Shown: positions 7,367-14,425 of the stretch, piece after piece
Layout of the letters: every line of letters begins with the position of its first letter
Numbering within the stretch: the first letter of the stretch is position 1
Assembly (NCBI GenBank): GCA_002366545.1
Contig: DFBH01000035.1
Location: 17,955 to 34,084 of the forward strand
Origin: Candidatus Oleimmundimicrobium americanum
GTDB taxonomy: Bacteria > Actinomycetota > Aquicultoria > UBA3085 > Oleimmundimicrobiaceae
Direction: 5' to 3'
DNA length: 16,130 nucleotides
The notes under the pieces: generated by a model
The model's input: the letters and a program-made list of their open reading frames with translations, nothing else
Told to the model about the DNA's origin: nothing
Databases searched by the model: none
Position numbers and translations under genes: made by a program

Positions 7367-8064
7367 AAGAGCGTTCTTTGGTAAAAAGCTTCAATAATGC
7401 CATCGAGGGTATTGTGTGTGTTTTAAAAACTCAGCGCAATATAAAAATACATTTTTTAGTTGCTGCAATTGTTTTGACATTAAGCCTTATTTTGGGCGTT
7501 GACCGTTTTGAATTTATGTTGCTTCTTTTTGCGATTACGTTGGTAATTGTGGCTGAGCTTCTGAACACCGCGATAGAATACAGCATAGATGTTGTAACTA
7601 CTACCTTTGATCCTTTAGCGAAAATTTCTAAAGATGTTGCTGCTGGTGCAGTTTTAATAGCCAGCATGAATGCTCTGTTAATTGGTTATTTTGTATTTTT
7701 TCAATATTTAAGCCGCTATAATTTATTTTTTTTTCAAAAGATAAAAGGAGCTCCTATTCACCTAACTATTGCAGCGCTTCTTTTGGTTGGGGTTTTGGTA
7801 ATTGCGGCAAAAGCGGCTGTGGGTTATAAAGATTTTCTCCGTGGTGGGTGGCCCAGTGGGCATGGCGCTCTTGCTTTTAGCGCTTGTACCGCAATTTTTT
7901 TTATTGGTAAAGATATTGTATTGACAACTTTGGCTTTATTTATGGCCTTAATTGTATCTCATAGTCGTATTCAATCAGGGATTCATTCTTGGCTTCAAGT
8001 TTTAGCCGGGGCTGTTTTGGGATTTTTGGTTACGGTTTTATTATTTCAATTATTTTATCTTTAA
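7363..8064 (+). CDS. Diacylglycerol/undecaprenol kinase (DgkA) fused to a PAP2-family phosphatase domain
   Basis: Two-domain membrane protein. Residues 1-110 are a DgkA/UdpK-type lipid kinase with the motif ELLNTAIE (65-72) and KDVAAGAV (90-97); in Gram-positive relatives this enzyme phosphorylates undecaprenol. Residues 126-233 are a PAP2 lipid-phosphatase-like domain with PSGH (164-167) and S201-R202-x5-H208. The aspartate expected four residues after the last histidine is glutamine (Q212), and the usual KxxxxxxRP motif is not clear. About seven or eight membrane helices are expected in total. The fusion could make lipid-carrier phosphate from both the alcohol (kinase) and the diphosphate (phosphatase); this is inference. 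A run of nine T (7726-7734, encoding FFF) sits in the linker. The ATGA overlap with ybeY makes the start clear. Confidence 0.85.
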   Translation: MKERSLVKSFNNAIEGIVCVLKTQRNIKIHFLVAAIVLTLSLILGVDRFEFMLLLFAITLVIVAELLNTAIEYSIDVVTTTFDPLAKISKDVAAGAVLIASMNALLIGYFVFFQYLSRYNLFFFQKIKGAPIHLTIAALLLVGVLVIAAKAAVGYKDFLRGGWPSGHGALAFSACTAIFFIGKDIVLTTLALFMALIVSHSRIQSGIHSWLQVLAGAVLGFLVTVLLFQLFYL

Positions 8065-8082
8065 AATGGAGGGATAACGGCA

Positions 8083-9387
8083 TTGGATACAAACGTTTTT
8101 GTTCAGTTAATTGGGTTTTTGTTTTTACTCTCTTTATCAGCATTGACTTCTATGGTCGAGACCGCTCTTATCTCGGTAAATCAGATAAAGATAAAGAAGC
8201 TTGCCAAAGAGGGAGTTAAAAGGGCGGTTACCTTGGAGAAAGTGTTGGAAGAGCCAAATAAGTTTTTAGCGACCATACTTTTTCTTAACAATATCATAAA
8301 TATTGGAGCTGCTTCACTGGCTACAATATTTGTGGCAAAATATGTTTCTCACTATGCCGCTGCTATTTCAACCGGCGTGGTTACTTTTTTGGTTCTTATT
8401 TACGGAGAGATAACGCCGAAAACTTTTGCGACACAAAATGCTGAAAAAATTTCGCTTTCTGTAGCAAAGTTAATGTCGATCTTATCCATCATTTTATATC
8501 CTATTGTTCATATACTTATAACAATCGCCAATCTTTTCATTAGAGTTTTTGGTGGCAAGCCTTTAGAGAAAGGACCTTTTGTTACCGAGGAAGAGTTAAA
8601 GACTTTGGTGACGGTTGGGGAAGAAGCTGGTGTGATTGAGGAAGAAGAAAAAGAGATGATTCACAGTATTTTTGAGTTTGGCGATACCATGGTTAAAGAA
8701 GTCATGATTCCCAGGGTGGATATAGTAGCTATAGAAAACATCGATTCGGTTAAAGAATTACTGGATTTAATTGTTCAAAGAGGACACTCAAGAATTCCTG
8801 TCTACGAAGGGACCGTTGATAATGTGGTGGGGATAATTTATGCAAAGGATTTACTCGCTAAGCCTGCCAAAAATAGACTATCTGCATCTCTTGAAGACCT
8901 AATACACACAGCGTACTATGTGCCGGAAACCATGAAGCTGGATGATTTATTAAGAGAGCTTCGAAAAAGAAAAACCCATATGGCCATAGTTGTAGATGAA
9001 TATGGGGGCACCGCTGGTCTTGTTACCATAGAAGATGTCTTGGAAGAAATAGTTGGCGAGATATTTGATGAGTATGATTTAGAAATGGTTATGGTTGAAC
9101 GAATAGACGATAACAATATAAGGGTTGATGCGCGGGTGAGTTTGGATGAAGTTAACGAAATTTTGGGAGTAAATTTACCTGATATGGAGTGTGAGACAAT
9201 TGGAGGATTTGTTTACGAGTTGGTAGGTAAAATTCCAGTTGCCGGAGATAAAGTTGATTTTGAAATTATGCCTAAACAGAAGTTAACTTTTTTGGTGGAG
9301 AAAGTTAATAGAAGGCGTATTTCAAAAATCTTAATTACTAAAAGTGAACTAAAAGAGGAAAAGGAAAAAAATTATGAAGATAAATAG
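8083..9387 (+). CDS. CNNM/CorC-family transporter-like protein (DUF21, CBS pair, CorC_HlyC)
   Basis: Membrane protein of the haemolysin-C/CorC/CNNM family, whose better-studied members are linked to magnesium or cobalt efflux and resistance. Domain order: DUF21 transmembrane domain (about residues 1-180, three or four helices, with conserved LFLNNIINIGAA and YGEITPKTFA stretches), a CBS pair (about 200-330, containing VMIPRVDIVAI and VVDEYGGTAGLVTIEDVLEE), and the C-terminal CorC_HlyC domain (about 345-420). The 434 aa is a normal length. The TTG start at 8083 is supported by GGAGGG at 8068-8073. The same operon encodes the Mg2+ channel MgtE, so opposite roles in magnesium traffic are plausible. 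The end overlaps cdd by 14 bases. Annotation as a haemolysin would be misleading. Confidence 0.88.
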   Translation: MDTNVFVQLIGFLFLLSLSALTSMVETALISVNQIKIKKLAKEGVKRAVTLEKVLEEPNKFLATILFLNNIINIGAASLATIFVAKYVSHYAAAISTGVVTFLVLIYGEITPKTFATQNAEKISLSVAKLMSILSIILYPIVHILITIANLFIRVFGGKPLEKGPFVTEEELKTLVTVGEEAGVIEEEEKEMIHSIFEFGDTMVKEVMIPRVDIVAIENIDSVKELLDLIVQRGHSRIPVYEGTVDNVVGIIYAKDLLAKPAKNRLSASLEDLIHTAYYVPETMKLDDLLRELRKRKTHMAIVVDEYGGTAGLVTIEDVLEEIVGEIFDEYDLEMVMVERIDDNNIRVDARVSLDEVNEILGVNLPDMECETIGGFVYELVGKIPVAGDKVDFEIMPKQKLTFLVEKVNRRRISKILITKSELKEEKEKNYEDK

Positions 9388-9796
9388 TTTGGTTGATTTA
9401 GCATTTGAGGCTAAGGACAATGCGTATGCTCCGTACTCTGATTTTCGGGTTGGAACAGTTTTGTTATGTAGGGATGGTCAAGCATTTATCGGCTGCAATG
9501 TGGAGAATGCTTCTTACGGGTTATCTGTATGTGCGGAAAGAGTAGCTTTGTTTAAAGCCATTTCAGAGGGGCACAGAGATTTTGAACTTTTGGTTTTGGT
9601 TTCAGATTCTGACGGGTTTTGTTCCCCATGCGGTGCTTGTAGGCAAGTCTTATGGGAGTTTAATTCGCAGCTAAAGATCATAATGTCAAACCAAAAAAGA
9701 GAGGTTAAAGAGGTAAACATTAAAGAACTTTTACCTTATGCTTTTTCATCTCTTAAGAAGGGGGATAAAACCGTTTTTGGAAGTAAGGATTGTTGA
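9374..9796 (+). CDS. cdd: Cytidine deaminase
   Basis: Deaminates cytidine and deoxycytidine to uridine and deoxyuridine for pyrimidine salvage; the small Gram-positive-type enzyme is a cytoplasmic homotetramer. The zinc site is intact: CAE at 53-55 (zinc Cys53, catalytic Glu55) and PCGAC with Cys86 and Cys89. Substrate-binding stretches YAPYSDFRVG (18-27) and GCNVENASYG (40-49) are also present. The 140-aa length is only slightly longer than usual. ATG 9374 lies inside the end of the CorC-like gene with an AAGGA-type ribosome-binding site just upstream. cdd before era is a common Gram-positive arrangement; here a GNAT gene is inserted between them. Confidence 0.95.
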   Translation: MKINSLVDLAFEAKDNAYAPYSDFRVGTVLLCRDGQAFIGCNVENASYGLSVCAERVALFKAISEGHRDFELLVLVSDSDGFCSPCGACRQVLWEFNSQLKIIMSNQKREVKEVNIKELLPYAFSSLKKGDKTVFGSKDC

Positions 9797-10238
9797 TGAT
9801 TTTGATGTTGAACTGATAAAAAAACTCACTCTTTTAGAAAAAGAGGCTTTTGGAGGAGGGGGGTTAAATGAATGGACCCTTCCTGTTTTTATCAAGTATG
9901 GCAGGGTTTACATTTTAGAAGAAAAAGGAAAAGTTTTAGGTTTGGCTGAGTTTATTAAGGATTGGAACGATCAAAAGTTAGTTTTTTTGGTGGGTTTTTC
10001 TATTTGTCGCAATAAAAGAGGACAAGGTTTGGGTAATTCTTTTCTTGAAAGGGTTATTCAACTTTTAAAGGAAGAATACGTAAAAGTTATAAGAATTACT
10101 GTTTCTTCTCATAATAAAGTGGCTTTAAAACTCTATAAAAAATTGGGTTTTACCGAAATAAGGTATTTGAAAAACGAGTATGGCTTAGGAGAAGATAGGT
10201 TGCTTATGGAGTTAAATTTAGAGGAGGGTGTATTTTAG
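9777..10238 (+). CDS. GNAT family N-acetyltransferase
   Basis: Acetyl-CoA-dependent acetyltransferase of the GNAT fold, about 153 aa. The acetyl-CoA loop is NKRGQGLG (RxxGxG), after the strand VFLVGFSICR. The C-terminal part has the typical NKVALKLYKKLGF stretch seen in RimI-like members. The substrate cannot be read from the sequence; an alarm against calling it rimI is the EAFGGGGLNEWTLPVF region, which points to a separate subfamily. I prefer TTG 9777, which begins LEVRIVDDFD as GNAT proteins usually do, overlaps cdd by 20 bases and has GAAGGGGG about 12 bases upstream. An in-frame ATG at 9738 would add 13 residues encoded inside cdd. The gene is followed directly by era. Confidence 0.85.
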   Translation: MEVRIVDDFDVELIKKLTLLEKEAFGGGGLNEWTLPVFIKYGRVYILEEKGKVLGLAEFIKDWNDQKLVFLVGFSICRNKRGQGLGNSFLERVIQLLKEEYVKVIRITVSSHNKVALKLYKKLGFTEIRYLKNEYGLGEDRLLMELNLEEGVF

Positions 10239-11129
10239 ATGGAAGATGGTTTTAAAAGCGGATTTGTTGCTATTGTTGGAAGGCCGAATGTTGGCAAATC
10301 TACTTTAATTAATTCTCTTTTAAGACAAAAGGTTGTAATCACATCCGATAAGCCTCAAACCACACGTCATAGAATTAGCTGTGTTTTAAATAAGGAAAAT
10401 GCTCAAGTTGTTTTCATAGACACCCCTGGGTTACACAAACCGCATGACTTATTGGGCGAACATCTTAATCAGAAAGTAACGGGTGCTTTAAACGAAGTTG
10501 ATGTGATTATTTTCATGGTTGACGCTTCTCAAGTTATTGGTAGGGGAGACGCTTTTATTGCCAATGAATTGAGCAAACTCAGTACGCCAATCATCCTGGT
10601 TTTAAATAAGATGGATAAAATTGACAATAACGATTTAATTGTTCAATTAGAGATTGGGCAGGATCTCGGTAAGTTTAAAGAAATTATTCCCATCTCGGCT
10701 TTAGGTGACAAAAATTTGGATGTTTTGACGGATGAGCTTGTTAAGTTACTGCCTCAAGGCCCAAAATATTACCCGGATGATATGCTTACGGATCAACCTG
10801 AAAAGACTATAATTGCTGAGCTTGTTCGGGAAAAAGTTTTGGAGTTAACTAAAGAAGAAGTGCCGCATAGTGTAGTTGTAAAAGTTGAAAGTGTTGATAG
10901 AAGAGAAAATAAGGATATTATTGACGTTGATGCCGATATTTTTGTAGAGAGGGATTCTCAAAAAGGAATAATTATAGGTAAGGGCGGGAAGATGATTAAA
11001 GAGATTGGACAACGAGCTCGCGTGGATATAGAAAATCTTTTAGGCAGTCAAGTTTTTTTGAATCTCAGGGTCAAGGTTAAAAAGAACTGGCGGACCAATG
11101 AGAATTTAATTCGTGATATGGGTTATTAA
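10239..11129 (+). CDS. era: GTPase Era
   Basis: Essential GTPase that binds the 3' end of 16S rRNA and helps 30S assembly, coupling ribosome maturation to growth. The G domain shows G1 GRPNVGKST (14-22), G3 DTPG (61-64) and G4 NKMD (123-126). The C-terminal KH domain has GIIIGKGGKMIKEIG (GKGG about 247-250), which binds the rRNA tail. At 296 aa it is full length. ATG 10239 follows the GNAT stop codon directly, with GAGGAGGG at 10221-10228 as the ribosome-binding site. Era works with YbeY, encoded earlier in the same gene run, which supports a ribosome-assembly theme. Confidence 0.97.
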   Translation: MEDGFKSGFVAIVGRPNVGKSTLINSLLRQKVVITSDKPQTTRHRISCVLNKENAQVVFIDTPGLHKPHDLLGEHLNQKVTGALNEVDVIIFMVDASQVIGRGDAFIANELSKLSTPIILVLNKMDKIDNNDLIVQLEIGQDLGKFKEIIPISALGDKNLDVLTDELVKLLPQGPKYYPDDMLTDQPEKTIIAELVREKVLELTKEEVPHSVVVKVESVDRRENKDIIDVDADIFVERDSQKGIIIGKGGKMIKEIGQRARVDIENLLGSQVFLNLRVKVKKNWRTNENLIRDMGY

Positions 11130-11146
11130 TTAGCTTGTGAGGTTTT

Positions 11147-12520
11147 GTGTTGGAAGAGAGAAATGAAATTATCTTAAAAACCATAAATAGACTGATTGCC
11201 GCAAGCAAAATAGATAAGGTAACGGATGTTCTTGGGAAATTATATTCTGCCGATGCTGCGGAAATTGTTGAGCATCTCGATGAGGAAGATCAGAGAAAAA
11301 TATTTGAGGTTTGGGCTCCCGATCAATCAGCAGGCGCCTTATTGGAAATGGGAGAAGAGAGTCAAGTTGATATTGCCGAAAGCTTAAACATTTCCGTTAT
11401 CTCTGAAATTTTAAATGAAATGCCATCGGACGACGCTGCTGATTTAATTGCGGACCTTTCAAAAGAAACGGCGGAGAAAATTTTTGCGGCAATGAAGCCG
11501 GAAGTAGTTGCCGATGTGCGAAGTCTTTTAAAACACGGCGAAGAAACCGCCGGCGGTTTAATGAACCCCGAGTTCATAACATTAAAGAAAGATATGACTG
11601 CTCAGGAAGCAATAAATGAATTAAGAAGAAGAGCTTCTGATGTTGAAATCATACATTATGTTTTTGTCGTCAATGATGAGAATCAGCTGGTGGGAGTGGT
11701 TTCTCTTAAAGATTTAATAATAGCTTCTCCAAAAACTCCAATACGGGAAATTATGAACCCTGATGTTATTTCCGTTGAAGTCGGGACTGACCAGGAAGAA
11801 ATCGCAAAGATTATTTCCAAATATAACCTTTTAGCATTACCTGTAATTGATCGAGAGCATAAACTTTTGGGCGTTGTTACCATTGATGATGTTTTAGATG
11901 TTGTTGAAGATGAGGCTACGGAGGATATGTATAAATTATCAGGTACGATAGATATTGAAGAAAGCGATGTAATGAGTAGTCCGTTTTCCAGAGTTTTACA
12001 AGCGAGGCTTCCCTGGTTGGCTATAGCATTGGTGGGCGAAGTTGTTATTGTAGGAGCTATTGCAGAGCATTTTAAATATTTATTGATTACATTGCCTGCT
12101 TTGGCCGTTTATTGGGCGTGCATGACCTCAATTGGCGGGAATTGTTCGTTTCAAGCATCGACCGTAGCGGTGCGCGATTTAGCAACTGGACATCTTGATT
12201 CGAAAGCTATTTTTTTGCGCGTTATAAAAGAGACAAGGCTTGCTTTGATAATGGGAATAATTACGGGCGTGGCACTTTTTTTAATTGCGTCTGTTTGGCA
12301 AAGTTATTTGCCTTTAGCTATAATTGTTTCCGTAGCAAATGTTTTGATAATAGTGTTGGGGGCTTTTACCGGGACGGTGGTTCCGTTTTTATTTAATTTG
12401 GTTGGAATAGATCCCGCAGTTTCTTCAAATCCTTTTCTGGCATTAGTCATGGATGCAATTAGTCTATTTGTATATTTTTACATAGCTGTTTTGGTTTTGG
12501 AAAAATATACTGTTTTTTAA
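11147..12520 (+). CDS. mgtE: Magnesium transporter MgtE
   Basis: Mg2+-selective channel of the inner membrane, gated by cytoplasmic Mg2+. The domains are in the usual order: a helical N domain (about residues 10-130, with repeated SDDAADLIADL-type helices), two CBS domains (about 135-255), a plug helix, and five membrane helices (about 289-457). The pore-lining aspartate of the last helix is present (VMDAISLF, about residue 436). The conserved pore-region segment reads GGNCSFQAST where most relatives have GGNxGxQ; this is a mild deviation. The 457-aa length is normal. GTG 11147 or TTG 11150 may be the start; GAGG at 11139-11142 suits either. Only 17 bases separate it from era, leaving no room for its own Mg2+ riboswitch. 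Deep in the gene run, it shares the operon with the CNNM/CorC-like protein. Confidence 0.92.
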   Translation: MLEERNEIILKTINRLIAASKIDKVTDVLGKLYSADAAEIVEHLDEEDQRKIFEVWAPDQSAGALLEMGEESQVDIAESLNISVISEILNEMPSDDAADLIADLSKETAEKIFAAMKPEVVADVRSLLKHGEETAGGLMNPEFITLKKDMTAQEAINELRRRASDVEIIHYVFVVNDENQLVGVVSLKDLIIASPKTPIREIMNPDVISVEVGTDQEEIAKIISKYNLLALPVIDREHKLLGVVTIDDVLDVVEDEATEDMYKLSGTIDIEESDVMSSPFSRVLQARLPWLAIALVGEVVIVGAIAEHFKYLLITLPALAVYWACMTSIGGNCSFQASTVAVRDLATGHLDSKAIFLRVIKETRLALIMGIITGVALFLIASVWQSYLPLAIIVSVANVLIIVLGAFTGTVVPFLFNLVGIDPAVSSNPFLALVMDAISLFVYFYIAVLVLEKYTVF

Positions 12521-12529
12521 GGAGAACAA

Positions 12530-13228
12530 GTGACATCTGAAGAACTTGCGAAATATATAGACCATACTATTTTAAAGCCTCAATCAACCGTGAATGATGT
12601 TCTTTCTGCCTGTGATGAGGCGATAAAGCACCGTTTTGCCACCGTTTTTGTAAATTCTTATTTCGTTCCTTTTGTAAAAAAGAAACTAAAGGGAACAAGT
12701 GTAGACGTTGGTACGGTTGTTGGCTTTCCATTGGGAGCGAGTTCCACAGTTGCAAAGTGTTTTGAAGCTGCAAGCAGTGTTTTAAGTGGTGCAAATGAGA
12801 TAGATATGGTTATAAATTTGGGACTCTTAAAAACGGGAAATATTGATGAGGTTTATCTTGATATAGCTGCCGTTGTTGAAGCGGCGCACTCAGCTAAGCA
12901 AGAAGTTAATTTAAGAAATGTGATTGTGAAAGTGATAGTTGAAGCATGTTATCTGACCAATGACGAAAAGAAGAGGGCCGCGGAAACAGTGAAAAATGCC
13001 GGCGCGGATTTTGTTAAAACCTCCACCGGCTTTGGCCCTGGAGGGGCCAAGGTTGAAGATGTAGAGCTTTTAAAAAAAGTTGTTGGCGATAACGTGGGGA
13101 TTAAGGCATCGGGCGGTATAAAAACATACGAACAGGCTTTAGCCATGATAGAAGCGGGAGCAACGCGTATTGGCACAAGTTCTGGGGTGGAGATAATGGA
13201 AGGTTTTTTAAAAAAAGGTAAGGATTAA
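12530..13228 (+). CDS. deoC: Deoxyribose-phosphate aldolase
   Basis: Class I aldolase that splits 2-deoxyribose 5-phosphate into glyceraldehyde 3-phosphate and acetaldehyde, the last step of deoxynucleoside breakdown. The Schiff-base lysine is K153 in FVKTSTGFGPGG, the second active-site lysine is K182 in IKASGGI, and the catalytic aspartate is D92 in IDMVIN. A TIM-barrel fold of 232 aa is a normal short-form length. GTG 12530 is set by AAGGAG at 12519-12524, which overlaps the mgtE stop. It complements cdd earlier in the run, but I see no nucleoside phosphorylase or phosphopentomutase in the window. It appears to be the last gene of the run, followed by a repeat-rich spacer. Confidence 0.95.
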   Translation: MTSEELAKYIDHTILKPQSTVNDVLSACDEAIKHRFATVFVNSYFVPFVKKKLKGTSVDVGTVVGFPLGASSTVAKCFEAASSVLSGANEIDMVINLGLLKTGNIDEVYLDIAAVVEAAHSAKQEVNLRNVIVKVIVEACYLTNDEKKRAAETVKNAGADFVKTSTGFGPGGAKVEDVELLKKVVGDNVGIKASGGIKTYEQALAMIEAGATRIGTSSGVEIMEGFLKKGKD

Positions 13229-13293
13229 GAAGATTCAGCCTCCAGCCCTCAGTTATCAGCTTTTAGCAAAACCAAACTCACAAACAGAGAGCA

Positions 13294-13301
13294 GGGGGGG
13301 G
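13294..13301 (+). repeat. G8 homopolymer run
   Basis: Eight G followed by ATCAAA in an AT-rich genome, outside any gene. The A9G9 tract before the HIT gene has nearly the same 3' flank (GGGGGGGGG then TCAAA). No start codon follows at a suitable distance here. Confidence 0.6.
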
Positions 13302-13355
13302 ATCAAAAATTAGGGAACAAACTATTTCTATGATGATTGCTTAGCGACCGGGGTT

Positions 13356-13547
13356 GAGATTGCCCGATATAGGAATTGTGCTTTAAGTAATGAACAGATA
13401 GCACTTTTTTGTGTCATTGCGTCTGCCCGCCGGTGCCTGGCCCAGGCAGGCGGGAGCCCCGATATTTTATCGGGCGAAGCGGTCTTGCTGGCAAAGATTG
13501 TCACACCCCTTTTAGTCGCTTGCTGTAACTATCGGCAGGCAATGACA
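13356..13547 (-). repeat. Interspersed GC-rich repeat with inverted end boxes (MITE- or REP-like)
   Basis: Read on the minus strand it begins TGTCATTGC (13547-13539) and ends GGCAATCTC (13364-13356), the same boxes as unit B at 962-1016. An inward plus-strand TGTCATTGCG at 13412-13421 forms a perfect 9-bp inverted pair with 13539-13547. Inside are two stems: CCCGCC-gg-TGCCTGG with CCAGGCA-GGCGGG (13426-13454, one-base apex, a GG bulge) and CCCGATA/TATCGGG (13458-13474, loop TTT). The CCCGCC...GGCGGGAGCCC core matches unit B. No transposase frame is present, so it would be non-autonomous. Confidence 0.6.
13378..13410 (+). terminator. Possible weak intrinsic terminator after deoC
   Basis: GTGCT (13378-13382) pairs with AGCAC (13400-13404), followed at once by six T (13405-13410). 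The stem has only 5 bp and the loop 17 nt, so it is weak. It lies about 150 bases after the deoC stop. No better terminator is seen in the spacer. Confidence 0.25.
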
Positions 13548-13591
13548 AAATTCAACAGTCCCGGAGCTGTGCCGGAAGCTGGAGGTGTCTA

Positions 13592-14389
13592 ATGTCTTCA
13601 CATAAAGTTAAAGGCTCTCTTTATAAAGCTCAAGGGATAGTTTTAAAATCAGTAAAACTTGGTGAAGCTGATAAAATAATAACTTTTTTTACCGATTCTT
13701 ATGGAAAAACAAGTGCTATTGCAAAGGGGTTAAGACGAACTAAAAGCAAATTTGGGGGAAGGCTTGAACCCTTTACTCACATCGATCTTTTGCTTTACAA
13801 AGGTAAAAATTTGGATATAATCACGCAAACTGAGATTATCGGTTCCTTTTCAGAAATTAGAAAGGATTTAAATAAGATAACCTATGGGTTAGCTGTGCTT
13901 GACCTGGTTGACAAGATATCGGTTGATGGCGAGAAAGATAAAAAAGTCTTTGAATTCCTTTTGTCAAGTTTAAGGACTTTATCTAAAATATCCACTAATA
14001 TTGATCTTTTTTTGGTGGCATTTGATTTAAAATTACTTTATCTTTCTGGTTTTATGCCTGTACTTAATAGGTGTGTTATTTGCGATAAGTCTGTAAACTT
14101 TTTTAAGGAGGTCTTTTTTAGTTGTGGAAGAGGAGGACTTCTTTGTGAAAGATGTAGCCATTGTTTTGATTGTCAACCAAGAGAGGCTGGGGCAGATATA
14201 TCTCTTGTAAGTTTTCAGGGAGTCAGCTTGCTTTTAAAGTTACTTAAGGCCGACGCCAATGATTTTAACGAAATTAAGGCTTCGGAAAACTTGAAAAAAG
14301 AAGTTGTGGCAGTTGTTCAAAGATTTATTGATTTTCACATCCATGCCCGGCTTAAAAGCAGAGAATGTATAAATGAATTAAAATATTAA
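13592..14389 (+). CDS. recO: DNA repair protein RecO
   Basis: Recombination mediator that, with RecR (and RecF), loads RecA onto SSB-coated single-stranded DNA at gaps. The N-terminal OB fold is recognisable (YKAQGIVLKSVKLGEADKI, then TDSYGKTSAIAKGLRR, residues about 11-50). A helical domain follows and carries a zinc site: C161-x2-C164, C178, C185-x2-C188, with two extra cysteines at 191 and 194. The 265-aa length is typical. ATG 13592 has GGAGGTG about 5 bases upstream, and that site lies within spacer near-repeat material. era followed by recO is common in Gram-positive genomes; here mgtE, deoC and a repeat-rich spacer separate them. Confidence 0.92.
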   Translation: MSSHKVKGSLYKAQGIVLKSVKLGEADKIITFFTDSYGKTSAIAKGLRRTKSKFGGRLEPFTHIDLLLYKGKNLDIITQTEIIGSFSEIRKDLNKITYGLAVLDLVDKISVDGEKDKKVFEFLLSSLRTLSKISTNIDLFLVAFDLKLLYLSGFMPVLNRCVICDKSVNFFKEVFFSCGRGGLLCERCSHCFDCQPREAGADISLVSFQGVSLLLKLLKADANDFNEIKASENLKKEVVAVVQRFIDFHIHARLKSRECINELKY

Positions 14390-14425
14390 CCATCAGAGTG
14401 TCACATTAAGAGGTGGTGTAAATTG

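Larger units (their letters stand above)
13229..13591. other. Gene-free spacer, about 360 bp, repeat-rich
   Basis: No coding frame is supported. In order it holds: a pyrimidine-rich segment that is the reverse complement of GGCTGGAGGCTG-type near-repeats (13235-13264), a G8 run (13294-13301), a possible weak terminator (13378-13410), a dispersed GC-rich repeat (13356-13547) with two strong hairpins, and a final GGAGCTG...GGAAGCTGGAGGTG stretch (13561-13586) that supplies the recO ribosome-binding site. No clear recO promoter is visible. Confidence 0.75.

Noticed and set aside
7989..8219. Plus-strand 76-codon frame spanning the end of dgkA-PAP2 and the start of the CNNM/CorC-like gene
   Set aside because: It overlaps two well-supported genes in another frame and shows no family resemblance.
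9738..9776. Longer N-terminus for the GNAT protein from ATG 9738
   Set aside because: The extra 13 residues are read from inside cdd in another frame and do not look like the start of a GNAT domain; TTG 9777 fits better, though the ATG cannot be excluded.
11130..11146. Mg2+-sensing M-box before mgtE
   Set aside because: Only 17 bases lie between era and mgtE, far too few.
13356..13547. CRISPR array or tRNA in the GC-rich spacer
   Set aside because: The repeats are inverted and irregular, not evenly spaced direct repeats; no cloverleaf or TTC-type T-loop was found.
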